A DNA stretch of 64,000 nt. It comes from Boswellia sacra (Eukaryota; Streptophyta; Magnoliopsida; Sapindales; Burseraceae). Position 1 is the first letter of the stretch. Each line of letters starts with the position of its first letter. Shown here piece by piece: positions 10,868-24,600 of this stretch. The notes beneath the pieces are model-generated. The model was not told where the DNA came from, searched no databases, and was given only the letters and a program-made list of their open reading frames with translations. The stretch spans positions 62,001 to 126,000 of the forward strand of contig SNVD02007061.1 of assembly GCA_013180625.2 (NCBI GenBank), read 5' to 3'. Both the position numbers and the translations under genes were made by a program.

Positions 10868-12007
10868 ATGAGAGTGTCGGAGGCTAGCACTCGGTTCTCT
10901 TTGGATTCAGTCGTACGTAGGGAGCGAGGATCCATTCTTGATTTACCAGATGAGTTAATTGATGATGATGAATCTGAGTGGTTAAGGTGTATTGTGGGTT
11001 TTTTCCCAGGTTATGACATGCCTTTCCATGCTGCGCGATCCATAGCCATGCGCGCATGGAAATCTAGTGGATTGGAGGATGTTCGATCCACTGGCACAGG
11101 TTTCTTGATTTTTCGTTTTAGAACCGAGGATGAGGTTCATGGTATTTTGGAGAGAGGGCCTTGAATGTTTGGAGGAAAAAACATTATCCTACAGCAGTGG
11201 AATCCCCATTTCTCTTTTGATAAGAGTCGGATTTCTAGGATTCCGGTTTGGGTTAGATTGCATGGCCTACCTTTCCCACTATGGTCAGTTAGAGCCCTTA
11301 GCAGTGTTTCTAGTATGGTTGGGAGACCATTATCGTGTGATAGAATGACTTATGAACGGACCCGGTTATCTTATGCTCGGGTTTGTATTGAGATAAATGC
11401 GGAGCAATCTCCAGTGCATGACTTTGAGATCCGATGTAAGCTATCTTCTGAGCCCATCAAGATTAGAGTAGAATATGAATGAAAACTGAAACGTTGTTCA
11501 AAGTGTTGTTTGTTTGGCCATACATGTCCTCTGCCTGTTGTGCCTTCTGCTCCTACAGAAGTCGAGGTGCCAGTTACTACTACAGCCCTCATCTTGAGAG
11601 ATAAGCGAAAAATTGGTGACCCTACTGTTGCAGCAGCAGTTCATAATGAGATAAATCAATATCAGATTATTGCTGATGATGTAACTCCAGTTATACAAGA
11701 CAAAGGTAAAGGTATTGCTGATGATTCCACACCAGATCCAATAACTATAGAGAAAAATTTGACTGATGTATTCCTACATAAGCTCGAGCAGATTGCTGCC
11801 AATGGTTCAGGTTCTGAGGCTGATTCTGAAACTGATTCAATATCTCATATTGAGGAACACCAGGATCAGATTTTGAAGTGCTCTTGTAACCCTAGAGCAG
11901 ATTTGTCTGATCCTTCAAATACTGCTCCTCTAGAAAGGTCTGTTGATCTGGATCCTTCAAAATCCACTAATAAGCCTTTGGATAATCAACAAACAGTGGA
12001 CTTTTAA
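10868..12007 (+). pseudogene. LINE ORF1 (DUF4283, gag-like nucleic acid binding)
   Basis: One reading frame runs from 10868 to 12007 with TGA stops at 11162-11164 and 11480-11482. The first 200 codons match the DUF4283 fold found in plant LINE ORF1 proteins (for example RIPVWVRLHGLP and MVGRPL). A degenerate zinc knuckle, CSKCCLFGHTC, follows the second stop; the spacing fits the start of a CCHC box but the last Cys is misplaced. The C-terminal third is acidic and Ser/Thr rich. An upstream ATG at 10794 in another frame reaches a stop overlapping 10868 and may be the original start behind a frameshift. The product would bind LINE RNA. Confidence 0.85.
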
Positions 12008-12105
12008 GGATACAAAGTCTCTGAATAGAAGGGGTAGAAACTGGGGTAGAGGGGCCATATGCCCCTGATGATCTTTTATTCAGTTATGAGATTTTCCAGT
12101 TTTCT

Positions 12106-15100
12106 ATGATAGGAAGTTGGAATATTAGAGGCCTTAATGGCTTCTCTACGCAGCAGGCAGTTAAAAATTAGATTTCTAAGTGCTCTTTAGGGTTGATTGA
12201 TCTCTTAGAGACTAAGGTTAACCAGCAGAACCTTACTTCAGTTGTATAGAATATTTGTCATTCTTAGAAGTTCTTATCCAATGTCACTGAATTAACTGCA
12301 TATAGAGTTTTGGTGTGTTGGGATCCTACTTTGTATAGTTTGAGTGGTTTGCAACTTTTTCCACAGTGGATCACTTGTCGGGCTACCAGATTATCAAATA
12401 GGGTTTCTTTTGGTTTGATCTTTGTTTGTGGTTCTAACGATTCAGGTATTCGTCGAAAGTTGTGGGACTTTATCAGAGCTCAGTCCATGGATTTTGGTGA
12501 CCTACTTTTGCTGGCATTGGGTGATTTCAATGCGATTATATGCTCTTCGGATAGAGTTGGTGAGGATCAAGCTTGGCATGGTTACATGGATGAGTTTGGT
12601 CAGTGTATTCATGATGTAGTGTTGATCAGGGTACCATTTTTTGGGCTTCGGTATACTTGGCATAATGGACAGCAAGGAGATGGTACTATTCTTAGGACTC
12701 TTGATTGGAGTTTTAGTAGTGCTTCATGGTTCTTGACTTGGCCAAACACAACTTCTGAGGTTCTACCACGGTATGTTTCTGATCACAGTGCTATGGTCAT
12801 CAGATTTGGAGATCAACATAGGCAGACGTCCAGTCCTTTCAAATTTTTGAACTTTTGGGCTGACCGAGAGGATTTCTTAGAGATTGTTCAGAGAGTTTGG
12901 TCTCTACCTGTGGACGGGGATCCTATGTTTTGAGTCACACAGAAATTGGGCTTGTTGAAACGTGAGTTTAAAGCTTTGCATGCCAAGGATTCAAGCCACA
13001 TCTCTAGTAGGGTTATTGAGGCTAGGGCTCAGTGGGCTACGGCTCAGACTGCTCTAGATGAGAATCCTTACTCCCTAGATTGTATTTTGGCTGAGAGGGA
13101 CTTTGCTAAGTAGTATTCCCAGTTGTGTAAGGATAAAGAGGCTTTCTTTCGACAGAGGTCAAGGATACAATGGCTCTCTCTAGGGGATCAGAATACCAAG
13201 TTCTTCTATAAGTCTCTGAATCATAGACAAGTTCAAAATCGGATTCATCAGCTCCAGGATGAGGATGGCACCATCGTTACAAATCAAGGTGACCTAGGTC
13301 ATTTGGCTGTAAGGTACTTTCAGAAATTGCTTACAGCTCCTTCTTTGGCCTTCTGTTGTAGATGCTTCTCGATTTTTCTTTGGTAGAATTTCTGAGGAGA
13401 TGCTGCCTTCTTTGGTATACCCTATTACTGATGATGAGATTAGGTCAACTTTATTCTCAATTCCCGATGATAAAGCTCTAGGACCGGATGGGTACACCTT
13501 TCTTTTCTTTAAGAGGGCTTGGGACATTATTAGTGTGGAGTTTAAGGCTGTTGTGCGCTACTTCTTTTTGACTTGTCGGATGCCAAAATGTGTTAATGCC
13601 ACTAGGATTGCCTTCGTCCCCAAGGTTGAGACTCCGAGGACTATGAGTGACTTTCGACCAATCTCTTGTTGTAATGTACTCGATAAGTGCATCTCTAAAA
13701 TGATTGTGAATCGGTTCAAAGCAATCTTACCTGATGTTATTGGGAGCTCGCAGTCTGCTTTTGTCCCAGGTCGGAGGATCTCTGATGCCATCCTTTTGAC
13801 TCAAGAGCTAATGCATAATTACTATCTTGGGTACACACCTCCCCGATGTGCTTTAAAGGTAGATATTCGGAAAGCTTTTGATACTGTCAGTTAGGATTTC
13901 ATCCTTTTGGGGTTAAGGACGATCGGCATTCCAGAGTGTATGGTTCGCTGGATTTTGACATGCATGTCTTCTACACATTTCTCGGTGGCTTTAAATGGAG
14001 AGCTTCATGGTTTCTTTCCCACCTCCAGAGGTGTTCGACAGAGAGATCCGTTGTCACCATACCTTTTTGTGTTGGCCATGGAGGGTTTGAGTGTTATTCT
14101 TCGGGAGGCTTCTCAGCGGCCTGGTTTTCAATATCATTGGAGATGCTAGCAAATTTCAGTTACGCATCTTTGTTTTGCAGATGATTTGATGGTTTTTTGC
14201 AGGGCAGATGTGGGCTCTGTTAGAGTGGTCCATGCTGCTTTGCAGGAGTTTGCAAAGCTCTCTGGTTTAGTTATGAATACGGCCAAGAGTCATGTCTTCT
14301 TTTCCAAAGTCAACGATGAGGACAGAACAGTGTCACAGACCATCTTGGGTTTTCAGGTGGGGAGTCTGCCGGTTAGATATTTGGGGGTGTCTCTGATTAG
14401 TACTAGACTACGCCTTTCAGATTGCACTCCTTTGATAGAACGAATTCTGTCGAGGGTCAGGTTATGGACTTCTGCTGTGCTTACTTATGCTGGTCGTCTC
14501 CAGTTGATTAAGTCTGTACTATTTTCTATTCAGGTATATTGGTCCTCTATGTTCATATTACCGGCAGTAGTGGTACGAAAGGTTGAGGGTATTGTGGCTA
14601 CTTTCCTCTGGAAAGGGACCTCTTTGTCTCGTTCTGGAGTCAAAGTAGCTTGGGATTCAATTTGCTATCCGTTAAAAGAAGGGGGATTGGGAATTAAACG
14701 AGTGAATGAGTGGAACCGTGCTGCTATTCTAAAGCATATTTGGAGACTTCTTTCTGACAAGTGCTCCACATGGTCTTCTTGGGTTCATAAGGTGCTCTTT
14801 TAGGGTCGCTCATTTTGGCAGGTTCGGGTTACTTCTGGAGCCTCCTGGTCTTGGAGGAAGATTTTGCAAAGTCGGGATTGGTGTAGGGGTAAATTTGTCT
14901 CTTGTATTGGAGAAGGATGTGATACCTCACTTTGGCAGGATTACTGGTTACCGTAGGGGCATCTTTGTGATTTGTTTTCTTTCAGGACTCTCTCTTCCAC
15001 AGGTCTTCCCTCAGATGCAAAGGTCTCAGCTATTATTCAGAATGGGGATTGGGCTTTTCCTGATGGTGGTCTGGTCCTTGGACGGATCTAGGACTCTATC

Positions 15101-15724
15101 AGTATCCGGCCTATGATAGAGATTCCTGACTATATTATTTGGAAGGGTCATATCTCTAGTGTTTTCTCCATTGCCTCAGCTTGGGAATTATTACGGAGCA
15201 AGAGATCGGTAAACTCATTTCACCATCTTCTGTGGTTCCTTGGCCATCTTCCCAGACATTCATTTATTCTTTGGCTTGCTTCATTGGGTCGTCTTCGTAC
15301 TATGGACCGACTACGACGTCATGGCATGTTATCCTCTTCAGTTTGTGTTCTCTGTGCTTCAGCAAATGAGACTCACGAGCATCTTTTCTCTAGCTATCCT
15401 TTCTCGTCTTCTGTATGGGGAGAGAATTCAGCTAAGACTCTCATTGTTTGGCCATCTTTTAGTTGGCTCTCTTTACTTCATTGGGCTTCTCTTCATCTTC
15501 AGGGCAAGAAGAATTTTGGGCATGTCCTTGCACGGTTGGTCTTTTCTGCTACAGTTTATTTCCTATGGTGTGAGAGGAATGATCGTATGCATCAACACCG
15601 TCGTCGAACTCGACGTCAGGTGATTGATGAGATTTTTGCCTTGATTCTCTTTCGGCTTCTAACCTTGGAGGCCAAGTATGTGATCACTCCTCAGCTTTGT
15701 GCCATATGGAGCCTTCGTCGTTAG
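12106..15724 (+). pseudogene. LINE ORF2 (endonuclease, reverse transcriptase, zf-RVT)
   Basis: The frame opens at ATG 12106 with the endonuclease signature SWNIRGLN, then GDFNAI near 12524 and SDHSAMV near 12780. Reverse transcriptase follows: LGPDGYTFLFFK near 13480, FRPISCCN near 13650, SAFVPGRRISD near 13755 and FADDLMVF near 14176-14200, whose Asp pair is intact. The zf-RVT region ends the protein (about 15113-15724). Stops occur near 12166, 12247, 12931, 13111, 13892, 14147 and 14801. The frame shifts near 13340 and again between 14803 and 15113. Order and motifs are those of a plant L1 ORF2. It is translationally dead. Confidence 0.92.
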
Positions 15725-15989
15725 TTTTGATTCTTGGATTTTGTTTTGTTTGGGCAATTGCGCCCCTTTTTTGTTTTATAATCTTGTTGACGTTAGTTTC
15801 TTTGTGGTTGGTTCGTGCATAAGTTTTGTTTCGGGCCTTTGGCTTTATGTTCTGTTTGTTTGTTTAGAGTCTTTGGGCTTTATTATTTCCTTTTGGACTT
15901 GTGAGTACTAGATACTCTTCTTGGGGTATGCCCCTCGTATCTTGTACAATTTTTTTCCTTTTATTGTGAATAGTAATTTTCCAAAAAAA

Positions 15990-16135
15990 GTCAGGTCGTG
16001 TAACCCATTTAATAATCGTGTCGTGTTCGGGTTGAGTTTTTCTTACACGAATAATAAATAAGTCGTGTTTGGGTTGGGCCTTTTTGTGTCGTGTCATAGC
16101 TTGACATGACCTACAAACCTGAATTCCCGTCCCTA
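15990..16135 (+). mobile_element. Right part of hAT-like repeat, copy 1
   Basis: It is almost the same as 17134-17287 of copy 2, including CCCATTTAATAATCGTGTC and the terminal GAATTCCCGTCCCTA. The first 14 bp are the right target duplication of the LINE. Together with 9716-9807 it makes up a truncated element. Confidence 0.65.
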
Positions 16136-16703
16136 TTAGTGATGAATCTTGACCTGTTAATATGAAAGAGCGATGAAAAAAGAGAGCAGAGCTCATAAAA
16201 GTTACTTTCGGACGTCAAATTTTATTTGATAGAGTTTTTGGACTTCAAAATTTATTCTTTAAAATTTAGAGTTTTGTGTATTGACGCATTGGAAAACTAT
16301 ATATAAAAAATCATTCACACATATAACATTTTATCAAATATTTTTGACATATTATATATCAAACAACATAAATATTTGACCTTTAGTAAGAAATATCTAT
16401 TGTGTTAAAATTTTTTTATACTTCCAACAGAAAGTGTCAAAAAAATCTGTCTAAGTATGAGCTATTTTTTTAAGTAATGACGATAAGAAAACACCAATCG
16501 TCACCTGACATGAGGTGTATTAGGATGCTTTTAATTAGGGGCATGGAGCCTAGTCAAGATTTAAAAAAAAAAAAAAAGTCAATAGAGTTAGGTGAGGTTT
16601 GGAAGAAAAAAGTGTATAGTTTAAGAAAATTTTTTTATTTTAATAATTAATTTGCTTTTGTTTGCATTTGGTGCTTGCAAAGGCTTTTGTTTCATAGAGC
16701 AAG
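16136..16703. other. AT-rich intergenic DNA
   Basis: No coding sequence, RNA gene or clear repeat is seen. An A15 run occurs near 16563-16577. Confidence 0.5.
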
Positions 16704-17287
16704 TAGGAGTAAGAATTTTCGATATGACACGAGAATTAGTAGGTTTGGGTTTGTCTTAATCGTGTTTAGGTCGTGCTCAGATTGAAATTTTGTACCCGTT
16801 CAATAATCATATCGTATTCTGATTGAAGGTTTGAACCTACGAATGACATGAACCTGTTTAGTGACACATTAATTTAACATAAATAAAACACGATATTGTA
16901 TAAATTTGAAATGTATAATCGTATCATAATCATTTTAGTTATTTAAACGTATCATAATCATGTCTGTAAACATGTCGTGGTCGTGTCAAGCCATTTAAAT
17001 GTGTCATATTCATGTTCATTACTTAAACATGTCCCAATCGTGTTAATTATTTAAACGTGTCGTAATTGTGTTAAATGAGTCATATTCGTGTTTAACACAA
17101 AAATGGTTTGTTTCTTATTTGTTATAGCATGTCGAGTTGTGTAACCCATTTAATAATCGTGTCATGTTCGGGTTGAGTTTTTCTGACATGAATAATAAAA
17201 GGGTCGTGTTCGGGTTAGGCCTTTTTGTATCGTATCACAGCTCGACACGACACGAACACGACCCACAAACCTAAATTCCCACACCTA
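16704..17287 (+). mobile_element. hAT-like non-autonomous element, copy 2 (584 bp)
   Basis: The left end TAGGAGTAAGAATTTT and the reverse complement of the right end, TAGGTGTGGGAATTTAGG, form imperfect terminal inverted repeats. The interior is filled with diverged CGTGTCGTGTTCGGGT-type motifs and has no coding capacity. The TAGGG(A/T)NGGGAATT-like ends resemble hAT elements. A clean 8-bp duplication was not found (AGAGCAAG against GATGTAAG). Its right end lies about 27 bp from the TATA box of the reductase gene. Confidence 0.5.
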
Positions 17288-17303
17288 GATGTAAGTCCCA
17301 TGG

Positions 17304-17320
17304 ATTGGTTAATTTATAAA
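17304..17320 (+). promoter_or_regulatory. Core promoter of the reductase gene
   Basis: An inverted CCAAT core (ATTGG, 17304-17308) is followed by TTATAAA at 17314-17320, 110 bp before the ATG at 17430. The following CT-rich leader fits a plant 5' untranslated region. Confidence 0.45.
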
Positions 17321-17429
17321 TGGCCCAAACACCCGTGTTCGGATTCGTGTTCTGAATCCTTTCTTTGTTCACTGCACATTCAGATATCCTTCGTTTCTTC
17401 TACCCTCGCGACTTCTTCATTTCTTAGCC

Positions 17430-20400
17430 ATGAACTCACTAATGCTAATATCTATTAACTACCCAGTTGTAATCAATAAGATGAACAAGCTTTCCTGTAA
17501 AAGCAAGAACAGTTCTCAGACCTTTTACTGCCAAACCACTGCAACACAATACAGTTATTTATCCAGTTCTGTTTTGAAACCGATAGCAAAGGGTGGGGAG
17601 TCAAAAACCCTGAGTGATAATGCTACCAATATTGATACTAAGAAAGGTATTGGCGTTCTTGAGTTTCTTGCAGGGAAGAAATATTTCATCACCGGTGGGA
17701 CGGGGCTCCTTGGCAAAGGTAAACTTTTATTGCCTCATATTAATTTTTCGCGCATGATTTAGGGATACCAAGTGTTACGGTTGGTTAGTATTTTTCAGAG
17801 TTGCGTTAGAGTTCTCGGGATCAAGTTGCACCTCTCACAGTACTACGGTTTAAGTATTAATCCTTGCATTTATACTAGGATTTAATTTCTTTTTGTTTTA
17901 TGTTGCCAGATTTCAGATGCAATTTGAATAGAAGTTTCACGATACATTCTCTGCTTAATTATCGTTTATCGAAAATAAAGTTTTTTGTACAATCTTTTTT
18001 TCATGTCACGTTTTCATGTGTTGAAAAGTAAATTTGATCACATATTTGTTTAAAATTTGCAGCCGTAATTGAGAAGATATTACGAGCATCACCAGAGGTG
18101 GATAAAGTATACGTTTTAATTAAGGCAAGAGGCAAAGAAGCTGCAATGGAAAGATTAAAAAGTGAAGTAGGTCACTGTAGCTATATATAATTCTCTTTCA
18201 TTTATTTTAGACATGAATAAGAGGGTAGATTCAAAACCGAAAATCTATATAGCAAAAGGCGCATCATTATTGAACCATCATTATATTTCCTTGACCTTTT
18301 TATCCTTTTATTTATTTATTTATTTTTGTCTTGTCTTCAGAATAATTATTTGCCTTTCTTTAATTTTTAATTTACGAAGATCATAGAGTCAGATCTATTC
18401 GAGTGTATAAGACGCGTGCATGGGAACTCTTATCAAGCTTTCATGTTAAGTAAATTGGTTCCTGTTCCTGGAAATGTTGAAGAATCAAATCTTGGCATGG
18501 ATCCTGGTTTAATGAATGAAATTGCACAAGAAGCAGATGTGATCATAAATTCAGCAGCCAATACAACATTAGATTTGAGGTTCCTCATCTCCCTTTGTAT
18601 ATATTCTAATGATACATATGGTAGCTACCTAGAAGGACAAATTTATTTCTTTGCATATTGCTTAAAGTTATTGGTTCTTTCCAACCTAGATTTGATGTTG
18701 CTGTGAACGCAAACGCGAGATCAGCATCTCGAGTACTTGATTTTGGGAAGCAGTGCAGAAAACTCTGTGCGTTCGTCCATATTTCAACTGGTATTTATAA
18801 GTCTATTTAATATAAACAATATGCAGTTTAATTTCAATATTTGGAGAAATTAAGGTTTTTTTTAACAATTAATTGTTTCTTATTATATGTAGCTTTTGTT
18901 CATAAAGAAAGAAAAGCAACAGCCAATCTAGGAGACAATTTAGTGAGAGAGAGAGTAACCTCTGAAACGTCAACACTATTGCACTCTATGGTGGATGTTG
19001 ATGCTGAAATGACGTTGGCTATGGATTCCAGTCTTGCTTCCGTTAACGGCAATAAAGAAAGAGCTCAGAAGATGAAAAAAATGGGTCTAGAAAGGTGATT
19101 ATTCTTAGACCTGACTTTTCGTAATTAATTCATTAATTTCATTTAGAAAAAGTTGAGTGGATCCTTAAATTATACCCGTGGCTACAATGTATAGATAATT
19201 CCACGAAATTAAAACACCATTTGAATGGCATCGTACTCTTGAAAATGCATTTGACCCTTTATTTTAATTTTTTTTTATGAATAAAGTGTTAGACCAAAAT
19301 GGTACTCAAATTAACATTTGTATTATTAAATTTTTTTAATTTTATGGAGATTTTAATAAATAATTTAACCTAAAAGCTTAAGCTAATATTTATACTTGAA
19401 TACATCCATCCTGTTCAAGAGCTTCACCTTTGTCTATGCCTCTTTTTGAATCCAACAAGTAGACGGAATATAACTTTTAGGACCTGAAGAACCTCTTTTT
19501 AGGTCATACAAGTGGAGTAAACATAACTATTTTAATAGAAATATATGAACCTAGTTCGTTAGGTTAATATAATTCTACAATTAGTATTGTATTAAGAAAG
19601 AGTAATGCTACATTTACATTCAACTCTTTATAACTTCAGTTAGCAAAAATTCTCTAGAGAAGGAAAAAAATGAATAAGAAAAGTTACAATAGATGACATA
19701 GTAATTATATCTTCAGTAGGATGTTGTCAACTCAAGTTATAAGAAGAGTTGATTGCTAATGAGTTGTAAGTGTAGTATTATTCGTTAAGAAAAACAACTT
19801 AACCTAAAAATTATTGAATGTCATGAACTTCTAACATCAGTATTTAAACTCTAATATGGGATCCAGAGTTGAATCTAGCTTCCTTCTATTGCATGTACCA
19901 AAGTGGTTGCAGCCTACGGGAACAGTACTTTTTGGTTATTGACCTAAAGGGCGATCTTTTAATATTTATGATGCATATGTATACTACTAACCATTGGTAG
20001 GCCCAAGATTTTATCATAGAAGGGGGCATCTTTAATTTTTTTAATAATAAAAATTTATTAAATAAATCTCAATTACAAAAAATTAAAAAATAAAAAAAGA
20101 ATACACTAAAATAAAGGGACTTAGTGAACCTTAACCTTCAAAATTAATCGTAACATAATAAAGCAAAAAACAAAATGTTAAATGTTAATATTCAATAAAT
20201 ATACTTTTATGATTATTCCCGACAAATTTTCATATTTTAAAAATATTGCATAGTTGTCTCATTGTCAATGTTATGAAAAATTAATATATTCTCTGTGTAT
20301 GTAAGCAAACTATCATTCACTAAAAATTGTAAATAATATATAACTTTACTAAAAATTAAAAAAAAAGTCAATTATTGTCGTTCACTGGGAATTACTTGAA

Positions 20401-21560
20401 TTTGTATCTTTTTAGTAACAACATATTGATAATTTATAAACTACAAAAGAAAATGTCACAAGAAAGATATAATTTTTATCAAACTAAATAACTAAGAATT
20501 TTAAAAAAAAATCTAAAAGTTGATTTTAAAATAAAATTATAAAAAATAACATAAATATAAGAGAAACTTCTATTGCAAATTATGCTATTTGGATGAAAAA
20601 AGACCTATGCAGCAAAGCCAAATGAGATAAGTGGGTTATGGTTAGATAAAAAAAAAAAAAGAAACAAAATTCAAAATTAGGTTTCAATTTAAAAGAGGGT
20701 ATAAAAATGATCTATTTAAGCTAAGGAGGGTAAAAATGTTTTTTTAACTTTTAGGAGGGCTCTAGACGCCCTGAGTTTATACCTAGGTCCACCTATATAC
20801 TTTACTACAGGTACATGTATTGCATCTAAAATGTTTCTTCCATAAATCAATAATACTGGACCTAAAACTTATTTACAATCAAGATTTTATACAACCTGAG
20901 TTGATATAATATTATTGGATGAGTAATTACCATGTCATTCAATTTAATATTTTTTACTTATTTTTATTTGTACCCATCAAGTGATAGCTTGTCAATTTAA
21001 GTTGTATAAAAAAATATTGTAGATAAGTTGTAGATATAGCATTACCTTTTATAAAATGTGTCATTCACATTCACTTGTATTTGTAAAGATACGTGTTGAA
21101 AGGACTCTTTTATTTATTAAATTATTTTTAATTGTGACTAGACTAGTAAATAGTGTCTAGATATTTTGATTGCAGCTTTGGCCCGCCGTAAAAAGCCATA
21201 TTTTTGGTAGTGTTCCCTTATAAAATGGTTAAAAATTAATTTTTACTACATCATCAAATAAATAAATAAATAAATAAATATATATATATATATATATAAA
21301 ATTATCTCCCATGCAGGGCCAGAAGATATGGTTGGGCAAATGTTTATCAGTTCACCAAGGCAATGGGTGAGAAGCTAATTGTTGAGAATAAAGGAGAAAT
21401 CCCTGTTATTATTGTCCGTCCAAGCATTATCGAAAGCACTTACAAAGAGCCTTATCCAGGATGGTTACAAGGAAACAGGTGTGTACATTATCTATCTGAT
21501 CCAACAAATTATCATTCATTAATTCTTTCTTGTGTACAAATTCATTTTTGCGAAATCTAG

Positions 21561-21632
<72 letters not shown>

Positions 21633-24600
21633 TCATGAGGTATTGTCCACTTTGGACTAGAGCCAGCATAGTTTTGTCCTCAAAAGGGGCGTCCCCACGA
21701 GGTATTGCCCACTTTGAGCTGGAGCTTGTATAATTTTGTCCTGAAAAAGGCTTTTTTTAGGAAAGGGATCAGCCCCTCCTTTTATAAGCCACAAACCATA
21801 GCGTCAACTATTGATGCATGGATTACGGAGCTTGCATCCCAATGAGGTATTTTCTACTTTAGGTTGGAACCCACACAGTTTTGTCGTGAAAAGGCCCCTC
21901 GTTGGGGAAGAGAAGTAGTCCCTCCTCTTATAAGCCACAAGGAGTGTCAGCTCAAGCATTTTTGGGGCCTAAGGCGAAAATGATAGAGTAGGCTTTTTGA
22001 TATTCAATATAAATAATTAAATAAATTTCACTAAAATTGTAAATTTTTTACTTAAAAAATTTATCATAATTCTACTGTTATTGTTTACTCAATTACAAAA
22101 TTTTTGTTAGTATCAATTTATTGTTTTATTTACATATTTATCAAGAGGCTTTGTTATAAGGTTTAACTAATTTTCTAAATATTTTAATAATTTTTCTTAT
22201 CTAGGTTCATATTTTCTAATAAACATGTCTAAAACTAAATGGTAAGCGAATAAATAAAATAATATTGATAAAAATAAAAAATAATACAAGTAATTATAGA
22301 AATTGAGATTTTACAGAGATGACATGTCATCTTTGTTTGTAATCTTAGGAGAATTAGAGAGTGTGAATATTTAATTAAGTTATAACGATAAGTTTATAAT
22401 ATAAATAAATAATGCATATAAAGTTAAGAGCTTTAATTCATATATTAATGTTTGATCATTTTTAATACTACATATCAATTGCAATCTTTTTTTTTTTTAA
22501 TTTTAAGATACATTTTACATAAATTCATTATAGATACTTGAGGAGACCATTTTACTTTGTATTTTAGTTAAACTTAAATTCTTGTAATAATTTAAAAAAA
22601 TAGATAATATATAAAAATCTTTTAAAAACAAATATTTCATAATTCATTGTAGGCTTACATAAAATTAATATGGGGCCTTAAAAATTTAAAAAAAAAAAAT
22701 TGGGGCCTTATCGAATGTGAGGTTTGGGACCTTAATGATATAACATAAACTTTTGGGGCCTAAAAAATTCCAAAATTCTGGAACTTTGGTGATGCAGCAT
22801 AAACGTTAGAGGCCTTATTGTAATTTGGGGCCCTCGGCGATTGCCTCGCTCGCCTAAGAGTTAAGCCAACACACTAAGCCACTGTACAACAGATAGGAGA
22901 CAAAGTCACCACCATAATTTGGATCCAATGTCATCATATATAAAGATTTATTAAAAGATAAATTGATATAACATGTTAGAAGAGGCTATCGTGTCTGATA
23001 TCAAGGTAGGCTGTTTTTTTTTTTTTGGCTACTTGATAAATGGAGTGAATAGAGTTTTGCTAAGCTAAAATGGTTTAATTAGCACTTCACAGTATACAAG
23101 AAAAATTTAACTCATAACCCATATCCTTAATATTCATTTATTTGTTTAGCTTTTTTTTTTGTCTTCTAACAATTCTTTGTATATAAAATCTATAGCTTCG
23201 AATATGCTCACATTTGCATTGAAATTTTAATTTCAGAATGCTGGATCCATTAATTTTGTCATACGGCAAAGGCTACCTTCCTGTCATTTATGGACGTCCT
23301 GAAGGTATTGCGGACGTAGTAAGTATTCTTTGTCTTCCACCTTTTGGAGAATCAATTTTGTCACTGAATATACATTACTGTGCCCACAATTAAGATAATA
23401 AATAACTGGTGCAGATTCCACTGGATATGACTGTGAATGCAATTATTGCTGCAATGGCAAAGCATGGCAGGGTTGCCAGGAAACCAAGCCTTACTATCAT
23501 CCATGTTGTGTCTTCTGGAATGAATCCACTCGTGTGGGATCAAGTATTCAATTTCTGCTATCAATACTTCAATTTGTTTCCTTTTATCAATATCAATGGA
23601 GAGAAAGTGCAAATCATGCAGCCTAAGTTTATCGGCTCAATTGAAGAATTCTCCTCATATGTCTCCGAAGCAATTGCTAAGCAAATTGGGTTGACGGACG
23701 CGAACGTCTCGGATTGTTCAGTGACTCAAAGACCTGAAAGGTTATGTAAGAAGCTTGTGGATTATACCATGCACCTGGCTACTCTCTATGCACCATACAC
23801 TTTTTCTACAAGTACATCTAGGTATGGAATTTGGATCATCGTTTTATCTAATTTTATCTTCTTCTTTTTTTAACAATTTGATGTACATCAATAATTATTT
23901 TTCCTATATACGTGATGCATTATCCTTGAATTTGGATCCTTGTGGGATTTAGGGGTCATACTACGGTGCACCAGTTGTACCGGTGCATCACTTCTCAATT
24001 TTTTGTAAATTTAGTATAAAAGTTGTAAATCTTTGTATAAAAATCGTAAATGTGAAAAAAAAGTTGTAAATGAATAATTTTCACATTTACTACTTTTATA
24101 CAATAATTTACAACTTTTACACTAATTTACAAAAAATTAAAAAAATTTTCTTTTACAACTTTTTTTCACATTTACGATTTTTATACAAAAATTTACAACT
24201 TTTACACTAAAATAACAAAAATTTGAAAAAGTGGTACACCGATACAACCGATGCACCGTAGCCAAAGCCGGGATTTAGAGGATCTTAAATCATACATCCC
24301 TTAACATTATTTGTTCAACATTTATATTCTTGGGAAGTGTGATTAAAGCAAATGTTTATCCTTACATGAACATTTATTTTTAGATCAGTAATTTCAATGT
24401 GGAAAATTACTTCTCACTGAATTCAATAATTAAAATAATAAATTAAGTATTTTCATTGTCAATAATTTTTATGATAAAAAGACGTTTTTTTAGATGTTTA
24501 GTTTATTTAAAATGAAATTATACCACGTTTTAGGTCTTACAGTGTTCTTAGAAAATATACTTAATTTTTTATTAAGTTTATTATGATATTTTAAGTTTAA

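Larger units (their letters stand above)
9808..15989 (+). mobile_element. L1-type LINE, nearly full length (6.18 kb), inactive
   Basis: The insert is flanked by the 14-bp direct duplication GTCAGGTCGTGTAA at 9794-9807 and 15990-16003. It ends in a short A run after TAGTAATTTTCC. A GC-rich leader with no clear gene (about 9930-10790) precedes ORF1 and ORF2 in the usual L1 order. Both frames carry stops and frameshifts, so this copy cannot move by itself. The sister hAT-like repeat at 16704-17287 reads continuously through the equivalent point, confirming the insertion. Two shorter relatives are present at 2490-3237 and 34349-34569. Confidence 0.93.

Noticed and set aside
21427..21733. Small frames with poly-His/Thr or poly-Cys/Val
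   Set aside because: They are read through the (TA)n(TG)n microsatellite in a reductase intron.
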